From positions 1-7,716 of the forward strand of contig CAZQZC010000133.1 in NCBI GenBank assembly GCA_964597685.1: DNA of 7,716 nucleotides, written 5' to 3'. A model generated the notes under the pieces. That model made no database searches, was not told where the DNA came from, and saw only the letters and a list, made by a program, of their open reading frames with translations. How positions within the stretch are numbered: the first letter of the stretch is position 1; every line of letters begins with the position of its first letter. This DNA is from JBCBTJ01 sp964597685. GTDB taxonomy: Bacteria; Pseudomonadota; Alphaproteobacteria; Caulobacterales; Hyphomonadaceae. The position numbers were made by a program, and so were the translations under genes. Below, one piece after another: positions 7,241 to 7,716 of this stretch.

Positions 7241-7269
7241 CGGCCCGCCCGGCGCATTTGGGCGGGCCG
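7241..7269. terminator. Perfect 10-bp GC hairpin after the methyltransferase gene
   Basis: CGGCCCGCCC (7241-7250) and GGGCGGGCCG (7260-7269) are exact inverse complements around a nine-base loop. The stem starts seven bases after the TGA of the methyltransferase gene, a typical terminator position. There is no T-run after it on the plus strand and no matching A-run before it, so it is a terminator without a U-tract, a Rho-assisted or mRNA-protecting stem, or both. The stem is seen directly; its role is inferred. Confidence 0.6.
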
Positions 7270-7334
7270 CTGACACGCCATCGCCACAAATCCATTGGAT
7301 CGTTCCACCTCAGCGCGAACAGAGGAGCGGTCCC

Positions 7335-7716
7335 ATGTATGATCCCCGTTTCATTCCCGACTGCGATTTGCCCCTGCCGGCGGTGTCGGAGCCGTTGCGG
7401 TTCTCCGCCTTCAACGCCGGCGAAGTGGTGGACCACACGCGGTTCTCCCTGATCTTCAGCGCCGCGCGCGGCTTCGCACTTGTGACCGCGCACAATATCG
7501 ACGGGGCCAGCATCCTCCCGGCCGGCCAGATCCCGCGCGACGACGATTTCCGCCCCGATCCGACGATCCCCCGCAGCCTGCAGGTTGAGAACGACCGCGG
7601 CTACCGCAACAATCCTTGGGATCGCGGCCATATGGTGCGCCGCCGTTCGCTGCATTGGGGCGCGGAGGCGGAGGCGCGCGAGGCCGACAGCCTGTCCTTC
7701 TTCTGGACCAATATCG
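7335..7716 (+). CDS. DNA/RNA non-specific endonuclease (NUC1 type), N-terminal 127 codons, cut by window edge
   Basis: Enzymes of this beta-beta-alpha-metal family cleave DNA and RNA without sequence preference using one metal ion. The visible part contains FALVTAHNIDGA, the pre-catalytic block of the family, followed by YRNNPWDRGHMVRR. The DRGH signature spans residues 96-99, with His99 as the expected general base. The frame continues to FFWTNI, where Asn126 is the likely start of the TN-x-x-PQ region; the metal-binding Asn further on falls outside the window. The start is the ATG at 7335, seven bases after GAGGAG (7322-7327). The N-terminus (MYDPRFIPD) is polar and shows no signal peptide, unlike the secreted NucA and Serratia enzymes. 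It lies 101 bases after the methyltransferase gene, beyond a hairpin, so it is probably a separate transcription unit. CTGACA at 7270-7275 could be a -35 box, but no good -10 follows. The C-terminus is unseen, so extra domains cannot be excluded. Confidence 0.9.
   Translation, partial: MYDPRFIPDCDLPLPAVSEPLRFSAFNAGEVVDHTRFSLIFSAARGFALVTAHNIDGASILPAGQIPRDDDFRPDPTIPRSLQVENDRGYRNNPWDRGHMVRRRSLHWGAEAEAREADSLSFFWTNI

Noticed and set aside
7290..7300. Small palindrome ATCCATTGGAT upstream of the endonuclease
   Set aside because: Five-base arms are expected by chance, and there is no convincing promoter around it to make it an operator.
7221..7655. Minus-strand 144-residue frame opposite the endonuclease
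   Set aside because: It overlaps the DRGH-containing endonuclease frame and the hairpin, and has no recognisable domain.

Overview
The window is GC-rich, with a strong G/C preference at third codon positions. It carries methylmalonyl-CoA mutase genes, an M16 peptidase lipoprotein and an isolated non-specific endonuclease. Together these suggest a chromosomal segment of an aerobic alphaproteobacterium, possibly near Caulobacterales, Hyphomonadales or Parvularculales. That placement is inferred from gene content and sequence style; no rRNA or other marker gene is present.

Left part, minus strand (1-2877): a three-gene unit reads leftwards. mutA (small, non-catalytic subunit of methylmalonyl-CoA mutase) comes first. 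A gene for a Uma2-family PD-(D/E)XK nuclease-fold protein follows, then the first 88 codons of mutB (large, catalytic subunit), which runs off the window edge. The two mutase subunits form one heterodimeric enzyme that interconverts methylmalonyl-CoA and succinyl-CoA in propionate and branched-chain catabolism. The nuclease-fold gene lying between them, with its stop codon touching the mutB ribosome binding site, is the oddest arrangement in the window.

Middle (2878-5931): a 156-bp divergent intergenic region separates mutA from a plus-strand gene for a 965-residue M16 zinc peptidase. The peptidase has a lipoprotein signal and two M16 halves: the first carries the complete zinc site, and the second has lost it but keeps the Arg/Tyr motif.

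Right part, plus strand (5932-7716): a sigma70-like promoter precedes a 72-residue uncharacterised helical protein. Next comes a 300-residue class I SAM-dependent methyltransferase-like protein that starts at GTG behind a strong Shine-Dalgarno sequence and has a degenerate SAM-binding loop. A perfect 10-bp GC hairpin closes this section. The window ends inside a gene for a DNA/RNA non-specific endonuclease (NUC1 type) that begins without an evident signal peptide.

No tRNA, rRNA, insertion sequence, integrase, CRISPR array or origin was seen. No gene-free stretch reaches 300 bases. I did not find a convincing new defence or biosynthetic system. The items most worth following are the nuclease-fold gene inside the mutase operon and the methyltransferase with an altered cofactor loop.
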